Assembly: GCA_028692105.1 (NCBI GenBank)
Contig: JAQUYC010000002.1
Span: forward strand, 112,536-176,535
Origin: Eubacteriales bacterium
GTDB lineage: Bacteria; Bacillota; Clostridia; Peptostreptococcales; Anaerovoracaceae
Length of the DNA: 64,000 nucleotides
Direction: 5' to 3'
A program made the translations under genes and the position numbers. The notes under the pieces are model-generated. The model saw only the letters and a list, made by a program, of their open reading frames with translations, ran no database searches and was not told the DNA's origin. Of this stretch, positions 38,236 to 46,142 are shown piece by piece (the stretch's first letter is position 1; each line of letters starts with the position of its first letter).

Positions 38236-38976
38236 ATGAAGACGAGTAAATTTTTGATTTTTATTGTATTTACAACGGTATTTGTCATATTTACATATCA
38301 GATTGTCACACTGGGAATGATTGTTCATGAGAATTATTCCGCAATGAAAAATGAGGGAGTTCAAATTCTGGCACCTAATGAGGAAGGAGTCGTTATTCGC
38401 AGCGGTCTGCCTAACAGCGGTCAGCTTACCTTCAGCTGCAATGTTGACTGGGGTGAAGGGGTAATTCCTGATTTGCTCAGAGTTCTTAGAGAAAATCAAA
38501 TCAGCATAACCTTTTTTGTGAGCGGAAAGTGGGCAGAGAATAACCGAGAATTATTGAAGGAAATGTATGCTGCAGGTCATGAAATACAAAGTCATGGTTA
38601 CAGTCATAAATTGAGTTCACAAAATTCAGTAGAAACCATAAAAGAAGAAATATTAAAAACAGAAAAGGTTATAATTGACATATTGGGGGTTAAAACAAAT
38701 GTATTTGCACCGCCATCCGGGGACTATGACGAAACAACAGTGGAACTCTGCAGAAGTCTGGGTTATAAGATGGCATTATGGAGTGCGGATACAATAGACT
38801 GGAGGGAAGGTTCTACTTCCGAGGTAATAAAGAACAGGATTCTGAAAAAACATTTAAACGGAGCAATCGTACTTATGCATCCAAAAGAAGAAACAGTGAA
38901 GGCATTGCCTGATCTGATAAAAGAAATCAGAGCACAGGATCTGGAGATAGTACCTCTATATATGTTATCAAAATAA
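38236..38976 (+). CDS. YlxY-like polysaccharide deacetylase family protein
   Basis: 246 residues: an N-terminal membrane helix or uncleaved signal (about 4-30), then a NodB-homology domain. Motif 2 is present as SHGYSH, motif 3 as FAPPSGDYD, and the C-terminal motif as IVLMHPKEET. Motif 1, normally TFDDG, is CNVDWG, so the usual first Asp is Asn; YlxY proteins as I recall them have a similar NVxWG. B. subtilis ylxY lies between pnp and an M16 peptidase gene, as here. It should face the outside and act on wall polysaccharide, if active. Translation starts directly after a terminator T-run. Confidence 0.85.
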   Translation: MKTSKFLIFIVFTTVFVIFTYQIVTLGMIVHENYSAMKNEGVQILAPNEEGVVIRSGLPNSGQLTFSCNVDWGEGVIPDLLRVLRENQISITFFVSGKWAENNRELLKEMYAAGHEIQSHGYSHKLSSQNSVETIKEEILKTEKVIIDILGVKTNVFAPPSGDYDETTVELCRSLGYKMALWSADTIDWREGSTSEVIKNRILKKHLNGAIVLMHPKEETVKALPDLIKEIRAQDLEIVPLYMLSK

Positions 38977-39012
38977 ATATCATTATAGCGGAAAGGATCT
39001 GCTTAATATGCA

Positions 39013-39195
39013 AAGAAAATTATCAGTAGTAAATTTTCAACTGATGCGTTATAATGGTGCAATAAGTCTGGCAGAATGTTAAGTCGACAATTTTCTATGA
39101 AAAGATTTTAATGCAGTATGTTCAGTTGCATCATTGATATGCACAGGTATAAGAAAATTATCTACAGTCGACAATTTTCTACTAAGGCATTATAA
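39013..39195 (+). repeat. cluster of direct repeats before the M16 peptidase gene
   Basis: AAGAAAATTATC occurs at 39013-39024 and 39151-39162; GTCGACAATTTTCTA occurs at 39083-39097 and 39167-39181; each longer unit ends in a G(G)C(G/A)TTATAA block (near 39045 and 39186). The AGAAAATT/AATTTTCT halves make each copy partly palindromic. This looks like a duplicated operator or promoter segment. Confidence 0.6.
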
Positions 39196-39221
39196 AGATA
39201 ACTAAGAAAGCGGTAAACAGT

Positions 39222-40472
39222 ATGATAATAAATACAAAATTAAATTGTGGAGTCAGGATTGTTATGGAGAAAATACCATATGTGCAATCCGTTTCAATAG
39301 GGGTATGGGTAAGAGCCGGTTCTGTTGATGAAACACAAAAGAATTCCGGGATATCCCATTTTATTGAGCATATGCTTTTTAAAGGCACAGATAAAAGAAG
39401 CGCAAAAAAAATTGCTGAAGATGTGGACAAGATTGGCGGACAGATAAATGCATTCACAGGGAAGGAAGCCACATGCTATTATTTGAAAACGCTGTCACAC
39501 AATATTGACCAGGCAGCTGATATACTTATCGACATGTTTATGCATTCGAGGTTTGACAAAGAGGAGATGGAGAAGGAAAAAAGAGTCGTCTATGAGGAAA
39601 TTAAAATGATAGAAGATTCACCTGAGGATGACGCCCATGATATTATAAGTGAGCTGATATTCAAAGGGAACCCGTTTGCTAAGTCTATTATCGGAACTCC
39701 AAAATCTTTGCAGGGTATTACACAAAAATCAATAAGAAAATATATGGAGGAAGAGTACACAAGAGATAATATTGTTATCTCCGTGTGCGGCAGCTTCGAC
39801 CCGGACCATGTCTGCAATCTGTTCGAGGGTGCGTTATCGAATCTAAAAGCCGAAAAAAAGCCCAAAGATTATGAAAAAGCAGAGTATAAAGCAAATTATA
39901 AGTCAAAAGTTAAGGATATCGAGCAGTCACACATCTGCCTGGGCTTGCAGGGAGTTTCCCTGGATGATGACAGGTATTATTCCTTGGTTTTGCTGAACAA
40001 CATTATGGGCGGGAGCATGAGCTCAAGGCTTTTTCAGAATATCCGTGAGGAAAAAGGGCTTGCATATTCAGTTTATTCAATGTCAAGCTCATTCAGCAAT
40101 ACCGGCTATTTTAATATTTATGCCGGAGTCAGCCATGATAAAGTAAAGGAAGCGCTCATTGGGATCAAAGATGAGCTGATAATTCTGAAAAAGTGCGGGA
40201 TTACATCCGAAGAACTTCAGACTGCCAAGGAACAGCTGAAAGGAAGTTATATCTTCAGCCTTGAAAATGTAAATGGAAGGATGTTTTCAATCGGAAAAAG
40301 CATGCTTCTGCTGGACAGGATATATACGCCGGAGGAGGTCATGGAAAGTGTTGATGCGGTAACAATGGATGATATATACGGTGTTTCCGACCTTATAACG
40401 GATATTCATAACTACAGCGGTATTCTTATTGGACGAAACAGGATAGACCTGAAAAAGGTTATTCAGGCATAG
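39222..40472 (+). CDS. M16-family zinc metallopeptidase (MlpA/PqqL-like)
   Basis: 416 residues with the inverted zinc motif HFIEH at residues 46-50 (His46, Glu49, His50) and a downstream acidic helix; the C-terminal half is the inactive paired M16 domain with SSRLFQNIREEKGLAYSVYS. Length fits the single-chain MPP-beta-like group. B. subtilis places a relative (mlpA) after ylxY, as here. Cytoplasmic processing of small peptides is likely; substrates unknown. AAAGCGG lies before the ATG. dut follows within 10 bases. Confidence 0.93.
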   Translation: MIINTKLNCGVRIVMEKIPYVQSVSIGVWVRAGSVDETQKNSGISHFIEHMLFKGTDKRSAKKIAEDVDKIGGQINAFTGKEATCYYLKTLSHNIDQAADILIDMFMHSRFDKEEMEKEKRVVYEEIKMIEDSPEDDAHDIISELIFKGNPFAKSIIGTPKSLQGITQKSIRKYMEEEYTRDNIVISVCGSFDPDHVCNLFEGALSNLKAEKKPKDYEKAEYKANYKSKVKDIEQSHICLGLQGVSLDDDRYYSLVLLNNIMGGSMSSRLFQNIREEKGLAYSVYSMSSSFSNTGYFNIYAGVSHDKVKEALIGIKDELIILKKCGITSEELQTAKEQLKGSYIFSLENVNGRMFSIGKSMLLLDRIYTPEEVMESVDAVTMDDIYGVSDLITDIHNYSGILIGRNRIDLKKVIQA

Positions 40473-40482
40473 GATGAACTGC

Positions 40483-40917
40483 ATGGAAAAGATCAAGATA
40501 AAATACCTGAATCAGGAAATAAAGAGATTGGAATACATCGATGGCAAATCCGACTGGATCGATCTGAGATCAGCGGAAAGGGTGGAACTGAAAGCTGGAG
40601 AATATAAACTGATTCACTTAGGCGTCGCAATGCAGCTGCCTGAGGGTTTTGAAGCCCACATCGTGCCAAGAAGCAGTACATTTAAGAATTATGGAATCAT
40701 ACAGTCAAATCACTGCGGTGTAGTAGACAATAAATACTGTGGACCCAACGACTGGTGGCACATGCCCGTATATGCAATAAGAGATACGATAATCGAAGTA
40801 AATGATCGCATCTGCCAATTCAGAATCGAAAAAAACCAGCCCGCCATAAGCTTTGAAGAAGTAAGAGAGCTTTCTGAAAAAGACAGGGGAGGTTTTGGAA
40901 GCACAGGGAAAAGGTGA
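40483..40917 (+). CDS. dut: dUTP diphosphatase
   Basis: About 144 residues. Five trimeric dUTPase motifs are visible: DWIDLRSAE, PRSS, GVVDNKYCGPNDWW, RICQFRI and the C-terminal Gly-rich RGGFGSTG arm. It hydrolyses dUTP to dUMP and keeps uracil out of DNA. ATG 40483 and ATG 40474 are both possible starts. It sits 10 bases after the M16 gene and is likely cotranscribed. Confidence 0.95.
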   Translation: MEKIKIKYLNQEIKRLEYIDGKSDWIDLRSAERVELKAGEYKLIHLGVAMQLPEGFEAHIVPRSSTFKNYGIIQSNHCGVVDNKYCGPNDWWHMPVYAIRDTIIEVNDRICQFRIEKNQPAISFEEVRELSEKDRGGFGSTGKR

Positions 40918-40936
40918 ATATATTTCTTTCATGCCG

Positions 40937-40957
40937 AATACAATATCATATTGTATT
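40937..40957 (+). promoter_or_regulatory. 21-bp palindromic operator candidate before the cupin gene
   Basis: Perfect inverted repeat of 10 bp with a single central C (AATACAATAT, then ATATTGTATT). The inner 7-1-7 layout resembles Fur/PerR-family operators, but the sequence is not a known consensus. It lies 33 bases before the likely cupin start. Confidence 0.6.
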
Positions 40958-40989
40958 GTATTATAAAAACCATGAAAGGAATGAGGTAT

Positions 40990-41457
40990 ATGTTTAAATC
41001 GGGCAAAGATTGTCCATGCGATGAGATGAGAAATAATCAGGTATACGGTTTGGTAGATTATGGTCCGGAACCTTTTGTAATCAACATAGAAGAAGCAACC
41101 AAACGAAATAATACATTTCGCACTGCATTATGGACAGGTGATCATTTTCAATTGACTCTTATGAGTATTCCGCCAGGGGGAGATATCGGACTGGAGATAC
41201 ATCACGATGTCGATCAATTTCTGAGAATCGAAGATGGTCAAGGTGTTGTAAAAATGGGTTACAGTGAAGACAGCCTGGATTATCAGGAAAGGGTATGTGA
41301 AGATTTTATAATAATAGTACCTGCCGGTACATGGCACAACATTTACAATACAGGGAACAAAGCGCTGAAATTATATTCGATATATGCACCGCCGCAGCAT
41401 CCTAAAGGTACCGTTCATGAAACCAAAGAAGATGCAATGGAAGCTGAAAATCATTAA
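40990..41457 (+). CDS. cupin-domain protein
   Basis: 155 residues from ATG 40990, 9 bases after AAAGGA; ATGs at 40972 and 40981 are in frame. A single conserved beta-barrel has the cupin motifs GLEIHHDVDQFLRIEDG (motif 1 with His/His and Glu nearby) and PAGTWHNIYN (motif 2 His). It resembles small mannose-6-phosphate-isomerase-like cupins found in anaerobes, whose substrate is unknown. CPCDEM near the N-terminus is unusual. A 21-bp palindrome precedes it and a 16-bp hairpin follows. Confidence 0.88.
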   Translation: MFKSGKDCPCDEMRNNQVYGLVDYGPEPFVINIEEATKRNNTFRTALWTGDHFQLTLMSIPPGGDIGLEIHHDVDQFLRIEDGQGVVKMGYSEDSLDYQERVCEDFIIIVPAGTWHNIYNTGNKALKLYSIYAPPQHPKGTVHETKEDAMEAENH

Positions 41458-41468
41458 TATCAAATAAT

Positions 41469-41507
41469 AGTTCGCCGACAATTTGAAAAGAAAATTGTCG
41501 GCGAACT
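41469..41507 (+). terminator. long hairpin after the cupin gene
   Basis: Perfect 16-bp stem (41469-41484 with 41492-41507) with a 7-base loop, no following T-run. The core AAAATTGTCG also occurs, as reverse complement, in the repeats near 39083 and 39167. It could be a terminator or one of a family of palindromes. Confidence 0.6.
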
Positions 41508-41641
41508 TATGTCACGCAGCTTTGTTTTGCAAGTTTTTACTGCTATTTAATTTAACGAGCAAGCATAAAAGTATATTATGCGATGCTCCTTTTTTCTCTT
41601 TTGTTCATATACTGTACTGTTTAAGGCTTGCTGAACGATTT

Positions 41642-41728
41642 GGAAAAGGTTAAATTTCAGTTATTTAACCTTTTCGAATCCATGAAGTGCAAGGGCTTTA
41701 CCTATCATTTATACCCATGCACTTCATG
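41642..41728 (+). repeat. two strong hairpins upstream of the catalase-like gene
   Basis: Hairpin 1: perfect 13-bp stem (41643-41655 with 41663-41675), extendable outward with one bulge. Hairpin 2: perfect 11-bp stem (41681-41691 with 41718-41728) around a 26-base loop. They lie 72-158 bases before the catalase-like ATG within a 343-base gap. This could be a structured leader or two stacked terminators; no T-run follows either stem. Confidence 0.6.
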
Positions 41729-41800
41729 CGGCATAACTGTTGCTGATTGATGGTTATGCAGGTTCAGTCAACTGACAGAATGATAACAGGAGGGAGACAT

Positions 41801-43111
41801 ATGAACCAGGATAAAAGCTCACTAACAGCCGGAAAGAATGGTCCGGTACTGCTTCAGGATATCCGGCTTATTGAAAAATTGACCGGATTAGTCAGAGAAC
41901 GAATTCCGGAAAGAATTGTTTTCTCAAAAGGTTCAGGAGCCCATGGTTATTTCAGGGTATATATGCCAATGAGTGATTTTACCAAAGCAGCATTTCTGCA
42001 GAATACTGACAGAAAGACCCCGGTATTTGTAAGATTCTCAACAATGACCGGCTCAAAAGGTTCTGCAGATACACTGCGTGACATAAGAGGCTTTGATGTA
42101 AAATTCTATACGACAGAAGGTAACTGCGATTTGCTCAGCATAAGCCTGCCTGTCTTTTTTATACGTGATGCCATTGGTTTCCCTGATCTGATACATGCAA
42201 TAAAACCTTCTCCGCATACAAATATCACTGAACCTGGACGATTTTGGAAATATATATCAGAAACACCGGAAACAATACATGCAATAATATGGCTGTTCTC
42301 CGACAGAGGAACATTAAAAAGCTACCGACATATGGAAGGTTTTGGAATTAACACATATGTATGGGTGAATTCGAGCGGTCAGAGACAATTGGTAAGGTAT
42401 CACTGGAAACCGATGCAAGGGGTAAAAAGCATCTCAAGACAAGAGGCCGAGTTCTTAGCAGGATTTGACCCGGATGCTGCTGCCAGAGATCTCTGTGACT
42501 CCCTCGAGAGAGATGAATTGACAGAATTTGAATTAAGCGTTCAGATGATTCCATATGAAAAGATGAACAGATATGATTTTAATCCTTTGGATGCAACAAA
42601 ACTTTGGCCGGAGAAAATAGTTCCACAAATGAAAGTAGGGAAATTGACATTAAATAAATCAACAGAAAATTATTTTGAAGAAGTTGAAAAAGCAGCTTTT
42701 TTACAGGCTAATATTGTACCGGGAATCGAATTTTCTTTTGATCTTCTGCTGCAGGGCGGCATTATTGCTTCTCTTGATGCTGAAAGGCATCGATTAGGCA
42801 CTGATTTTGCTCAATTCCCGATCAATCAGACCAAGTATCCCATAAATCTCGAGATATCACATCAAAGCTACACAATTCCCATTGATGTAGAAGGAAAGAT
42901 TGAACGATGTCAGGAATCTCACGCCGATGATTTTTCACAGGCGGGGGATAGCTACCGTTCTATGACTCCAAGGGAGCAAGATACTTTAATTAATAATATC
43001 ATGGATAATTTAATGTTTGTTGATGATAAAATACAGAAAAAAGTTGTAAGCTATTTTATGAATGCTGATGATGAATTCGGAGCTAAAATTACACGTGGAC
43101 TTGACTTTTAA
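41801..43111 (+). CDS. catalase-fold protein lacking the heme ligand and catalytic residues
   Basis: 436 residues from ATG 41801 (ACAGGAGGGAGA upstream). The chain follows monofunctional small-subunit catalases almost end to end: TAGKNGPVLLQD, SKGSGAHGYF, RFSTMTGSKGSADTLRD, RGFDVKFYTTEGN, PVFFIRDAIGFPDLIHA, VPGIEFS and RHRLG. Yet the catalytic His in VVHAKG is Phe41 (IVFSKG), the catalytic Asn region GNNTP is SISLP (Ser115), and in the heme-binding RLFAY motif Arg is Gly320 and the axial Tyr is Ser324. Normal heme binding and catalase activity are therefore unlikely. The length and reading frame are intact, so it is a pseudoenzyme or a re-purposed scaffold, not a decayed gene. Confidence 0.9.
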   Translation: MNQDKSSLTAGKNGPVLLQDIRLIEKLTGLVRERIPERIVFSKGSGAHGYFRVYMPMSDFTKAAFLQNTDRKTPVFVRFSTMTGSKGSADTLRDIRGFDVKFYTTEGNCDLLSISLPVFFIRDAIGFPDLIHAIKPSPHTNITEPGRFWKYISETPETIHAIIWLFSDRGTLKSYRHMEGFGINTYVWVNSSGQRQLVRYHWKPMQGVKSISRQEAEFLAGFDPDAAARDLCDSLERDELTEFELSVQMIPYEKMNRYDFNPLDATKLWPEKIVPQMKVGKLTLNKSTENYFEEVEKAAFLQANIVPGIEFSFDLLLQGGIIASLDAERHRLGTDFAQFPINQTKYPINLEISHQSYTIPIDVEGKIERCQESHADDFSQAGDSYRSMTPREQDTLINNIMDNLMFVDDKIQKKVVSYFMNADDEFGAKITRGLDF

Positions 43112-43124
43112 TGTCAAGTCCTTT
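43097..43124 (+). terminator. terminator of the catalase-like gene
   Basis: 9-bp stem GGACTTGAC with GTCAAGTCC; the stop codon TAA lies in the loop. CTTTAC follows, so the T-tract is short. Confidence 0.6.
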
Positions 43125-43260
43125 ACAATTATTTCCACATTATAAGTTACTATTTGTTTTTATATTGCGACTGATATTGGACGGTGTAGACTGGGTATAA
43201 AAAATAATATATAAATAATATATAAATATAATTGCTTTTGTAATAAGATAGGGAATTGAG

Positions 43261-44277
43261 ATGATATTAAGAGAACAATTGGAACAAAGAGAACAGGAAA
43301 TTCTTTCGCCATTTGCTTCAAAGGTTGCAGAAACTAAGGGGAGGCAGTACCAAGAAGAAAAGTGCGGGGTAAGAACCGATTATCAGAGAGATCGGGACCG
43401 GATAGTTCACTCGAAATCATTCAGGAGGTTGATGCATAAAACCCAAGTGTTTCTGGCCCCGGAAGGAGATCATTTTCGCACCAGATTGACACATACCTTA
43501 GAGGTATCCCAAATCGCAAGAACAATTGCAAGAGCGCTTGCTTTGAATGAAGATCTGACAGAAGCTATCGCTATGGGCCATGACCTTGGACATACTCCCT
43601 TTGGGCACAACGGAGAAAGCTTTTTAGCAGAAAGACATCCGGGCGGTTTTAAGCACAATGTACAAAGCCTGCGAGTTGTTGACATTCTGGAATCTTCGGG
43701 TAGAAGGACTGGCAGAGGAATGAACCTGACATTTGAAGTAAGAGACGGAATTTTAAATCATACAGGCAATGCAATACCTGCTACGCTGGAAGGACAGATC
43801 GTAAAATTCAGTGACAGAATTGCATATATCAACCACGATATTGATGATGCTCTGCGCAGTCTGGTTATCAAGGAAACAGATTTACCCGAAGATTCTGTTA
43901 AAGTGTTGGGGAATGATCATCGAACGAGAATAAATACTCTTGTAAACGATCTAATACAGAACAGCGATGGAAAAGATAGCATTATAATGAGTGAAAACTG
44001 CAGATTTTATATGGAAAAGCTGAGAACCTACATGTTCGAAAACGTTTACCACAGCAAGACGGTAAAAAAAGATGAAGAACTCGACAAAATAAGGAATATG
44101 ATTTTTTCCCTTTATAACTACTATGAAAATAATCCAAAAGAGCTTCCCGCTGAGAGCAGAACCCTTATTGAGGATTATGGAATCGAAGAGATTGTAAAAG
44201 ATCATATAGCCGGTATGACAGATCGTTATGCCATAAATATATTCAGTACATTATTTATTCCGAAAGGATGGAAATAG
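43261..44277 (+). CDS. dgt: deoxyguanosinetriphosphate triphosphohydrolase-like HD protein
   Basis: 338 residues. The HD-domain metal site is clear: His in RLTHTLEVSQIA and HD in AIAMGHDLGHTPFGHNGE; YINHDIDDAL supplies the later Asp. DGTPase-like enzymes release tripolyphosphate from dNTPs. In Bacillota this gene commonly precedes dnaG-rpoD, as here, linking nucleotide pools to replication. The ATG has only a weak GGGAATTG ribosome site. AT-rich DNA precedes it. Confidence 0.92.
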   Translation: MILREQLEQREQEILSPFASKVAETKGRQYQEEKCGVRTDYQRDRDRIVHSKSFRRLMHKTQVFLAPEGDHFRTRLTHTLEVSQIARTIARALALNEDLTEAIAMGHDLGHTPFGHNGESFLAERHPGGFKHNVQSLRVVDILESSGRRTGRGMNLTFEVRDGILNHTGNAIPATLEGQIVKFSDRIAYINHDIDDALRSLVIKETDLPEDSVKVLGNDHRTRINTLVNDLIQNSDGKDSIIMSENCRFYMEKLRTYMFENVYHSKTVKKDEELDKIRNMIFSLYNYYENNPKELPAESRTLIEDYGIEEIVKDHIAGMTDRYAINIFSTLFIPKGWK

Positions 44278-44360
44278 TATAATAAAAAAATTAATTATAA
44301 AAAAGGAATAACACTTCTTTTGTCGAATATGTTACTAAACATTGAATATTTGAGGACAAA

Positions 44361-46133
44361 ATGGGTGTGGGTATTCGTGATAACATAATTGATGAAATTA
44401 AAAACAGGTGCAGCATCGTTGATGTGATCGGACGTCATGTGACCCTTAAGAAAACGGGGAACAGCTATAAAGGTATTTGTCCTTTTCACAAAGAGAAAAC
44501 ACCTTCTTTTGTTGTTTCCGATACTAAACAGATTTTTACCTGCTTCGGCTGCGGGGCAACAGGCGATGTGATTGAATTTGTTCAGCGGTATAACAATTTG
44601 GATTTCCCTGGGGCAGTAGAAAAGCTATGCGAAGAGTACGGCATTGAAATAAAGAATGCAAATTTCCGAAAAGAGCAGGACAAGACGGCCTTATATGAGA
44701 TCAACCGGGAAGCGGCTGCCTTTTTTTATAGAGCATTTACGAAGATGACAAACCCCGGTTATGAATATATGAAAACACGCGGTATGGAATCAGCTACACT
44801 TAGGAAGTTTGGAATCGGTTACGCAGACGGAGAATGGGATAGCCTGTATCGGCATTTCATAGAGAAGGAAATTAATCCTCAAACCTTGCTTGAACTCGGA
44901 CTTATATCTCAATCCAAAGGAAAATATTATGATAAGTATCGAAACAGAGTGGTTTTTCCGATCATAAATACAAGAGGCAAGGTCATAGGATTCGGTGGAA
45001 GAATTTTAGGTGATGGAGAACCGAAATATTTAAATTCACCTGAATCCCCTATTTTTCTGAAGAAAAACAATTTATATGGATTAAACTTAACCAGACAGGA
45101 TATAAATAAAGAAAATTATGTGATTCTTGTAGAAGGTTACATGGACGTTATTTCTCTGTATCAGCAAGGAATACGGAACGTAGTTGCTTCGTTGGGAACC
45201 GCATTGACGGAAAACCAGGCAGCTATGCTGAAACGATATACTGAAAATGTAATCTTAGCTTATGATGCAGATACGGCAGGTCAGACTGCTGCTTTGCGGG
45301 GTCTCGATATTCTTCATAAAGCGGGATGCAAGGTTAAGGTGCTTCATATTTCTGATGGAAAGGACCCCGATGATTTTATAAAAAAGAATGGAAAAGAAGA
45401 ATTTTTAAAATTAGCACAAAACGCTATGCCTTTTGCAGATTATAAAATCTATCTGTTAAGACAAATGCTGAATCTTGATACAACGGAAGGAAGTGTTGAA
45501 TTTTTGCAAGAAACAGCTAGAATCTTAGGTGAATTAAGTCCTGTTGAGGCTGACATCTATATCAAGAAAATAGCAAGGGAAACAAATATTTCCGAGGGGG
45601 CTATAAGACTAGAAATTAATGGCAATAATAATAGCAAAATAACAAGGACTTCTAATGCGGCGCCTGTATGGGATACCGGAAGAATGGGACAGTACAATGA
45701 ATCTGCTATTGGGTTCGGGACGATGCTGGAGAAAAACCTCATAAAGCTGATGCTTCTGAAAAGCAGTTATGTGAATCGGATAAAACCCTATGAGAAGGTT
45801 TTTCAAAGCTCGTCGGCATATAAGATTTATGAGTTGATCCTATCTGAATATAAGGAGGATGAAGAGATCGACATAAAAAAGGTAGAAGATAGTCTTGAAG
45901 CGGAAGATAATAGACTGCTTCGGGATATTTTGGAAAATATCCAGCTGGCAGATAAAGAAGAACAGGTTTTTCAAGATTGTATACAAAGTATTGAAGAGGC
46001 TGGGTTGGCAAAACGTGAGCAGGAAATCATTCAGATAATATCAATGCTAGATGATGAGAAAGATCGGGATAAAATTGAAGCCCTTACGATAGAGATGATG
46101 AAATTGCGGAAAGGGAAAACCAATGATAGGTAG
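44361..46133 (+). CDS. dnaG: DNA primase
   Basis: 590 residues: CHC2 zinc site Cys40-His43-Cys61-Cys64, the catalytic core with GFGGRILGDGEPKYLNSPES and the TOPRIM domain (VILVEGYMDVISL, ILAYDADTAGQTAALRG), then a C-terminal helicase-binding region. It primes lagging-strand and initiation events with the DnaB-type helicase. TGAGGAC precedes the ATG. It ends next to rpoD, the classic macromolecular synthesis operon. Confidence 0.96.
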   Translation: MGVGIRDNIIDEIKNRCSIVDVIGRHVTLKKTGNSYKGICPFHKEKTPSFVVSDTKQIFTCFGCGATGDVIEFVQRYNNLDFPGAVEKLCEEYGIEIKNANFRKEQDKTALYEINREAAAFFYRAFTKMTNPGYEYMKTRGMESATLRKFGIGYADGEWDSLYRHFIEKEINPQTLLELGLISQSKGKYYDKYRNRVVFPIINTRGKVIGFGGRILGDGEPKYLNSPESPIFLKKNNLYGLNLTRQDINKENYVILVEGYMDVISLYQQGIRNVVASLGTALTENQAAMLKRYTENVILAYDADTAGQTAALRGLDILHKAGCKVKVLHISDGKDPDDFIKKNGKEEFLKLAQNAMPFADYKIYLLRQMLNLDTTEGSVEFLQETARILGELSPVEADIYIKKIARETNISEGAIRLEINGNNNSKITRTSNAAPVWDTGRMGQYNESAIGFGTMLEKNLIKLMLLKSSYVNRIKPYEKVFQSSSAYKIYELILSEYKEDEEIDIKKVEDSLEAEDNRLLRDILENIQLADKEEQVFQDCIQSIEEAGLAKREQEIIQIISMLDDEKDRDKIEALTIEMMKLRKGKTNDR

Positions 46134-46142
46134 GTGGTTGGC

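Noticed and set aside
38236..38976. Calling the deacetylase a dead enzyme because motif 1 lacks the TFDD Asp
   Set aside because: YlxY-type members in the same pnp-adjacent context, as I remember them, have a similar NVxWG motif, so this looks like a family trait rather than a local loss.
41458..41800. Known riboswitch upstream of the catalase-like gene
   Set aside because: Strong hairpins exist, but no conserved riboswitch core was recognised, so only the hairpins are reported.
41801..43111. Calling the gene a functional catalase (katA)
   Set aside because: The overall similarity supports the fold, but the catalytic His and Asn and the heme-ligating Tyr are replaced.
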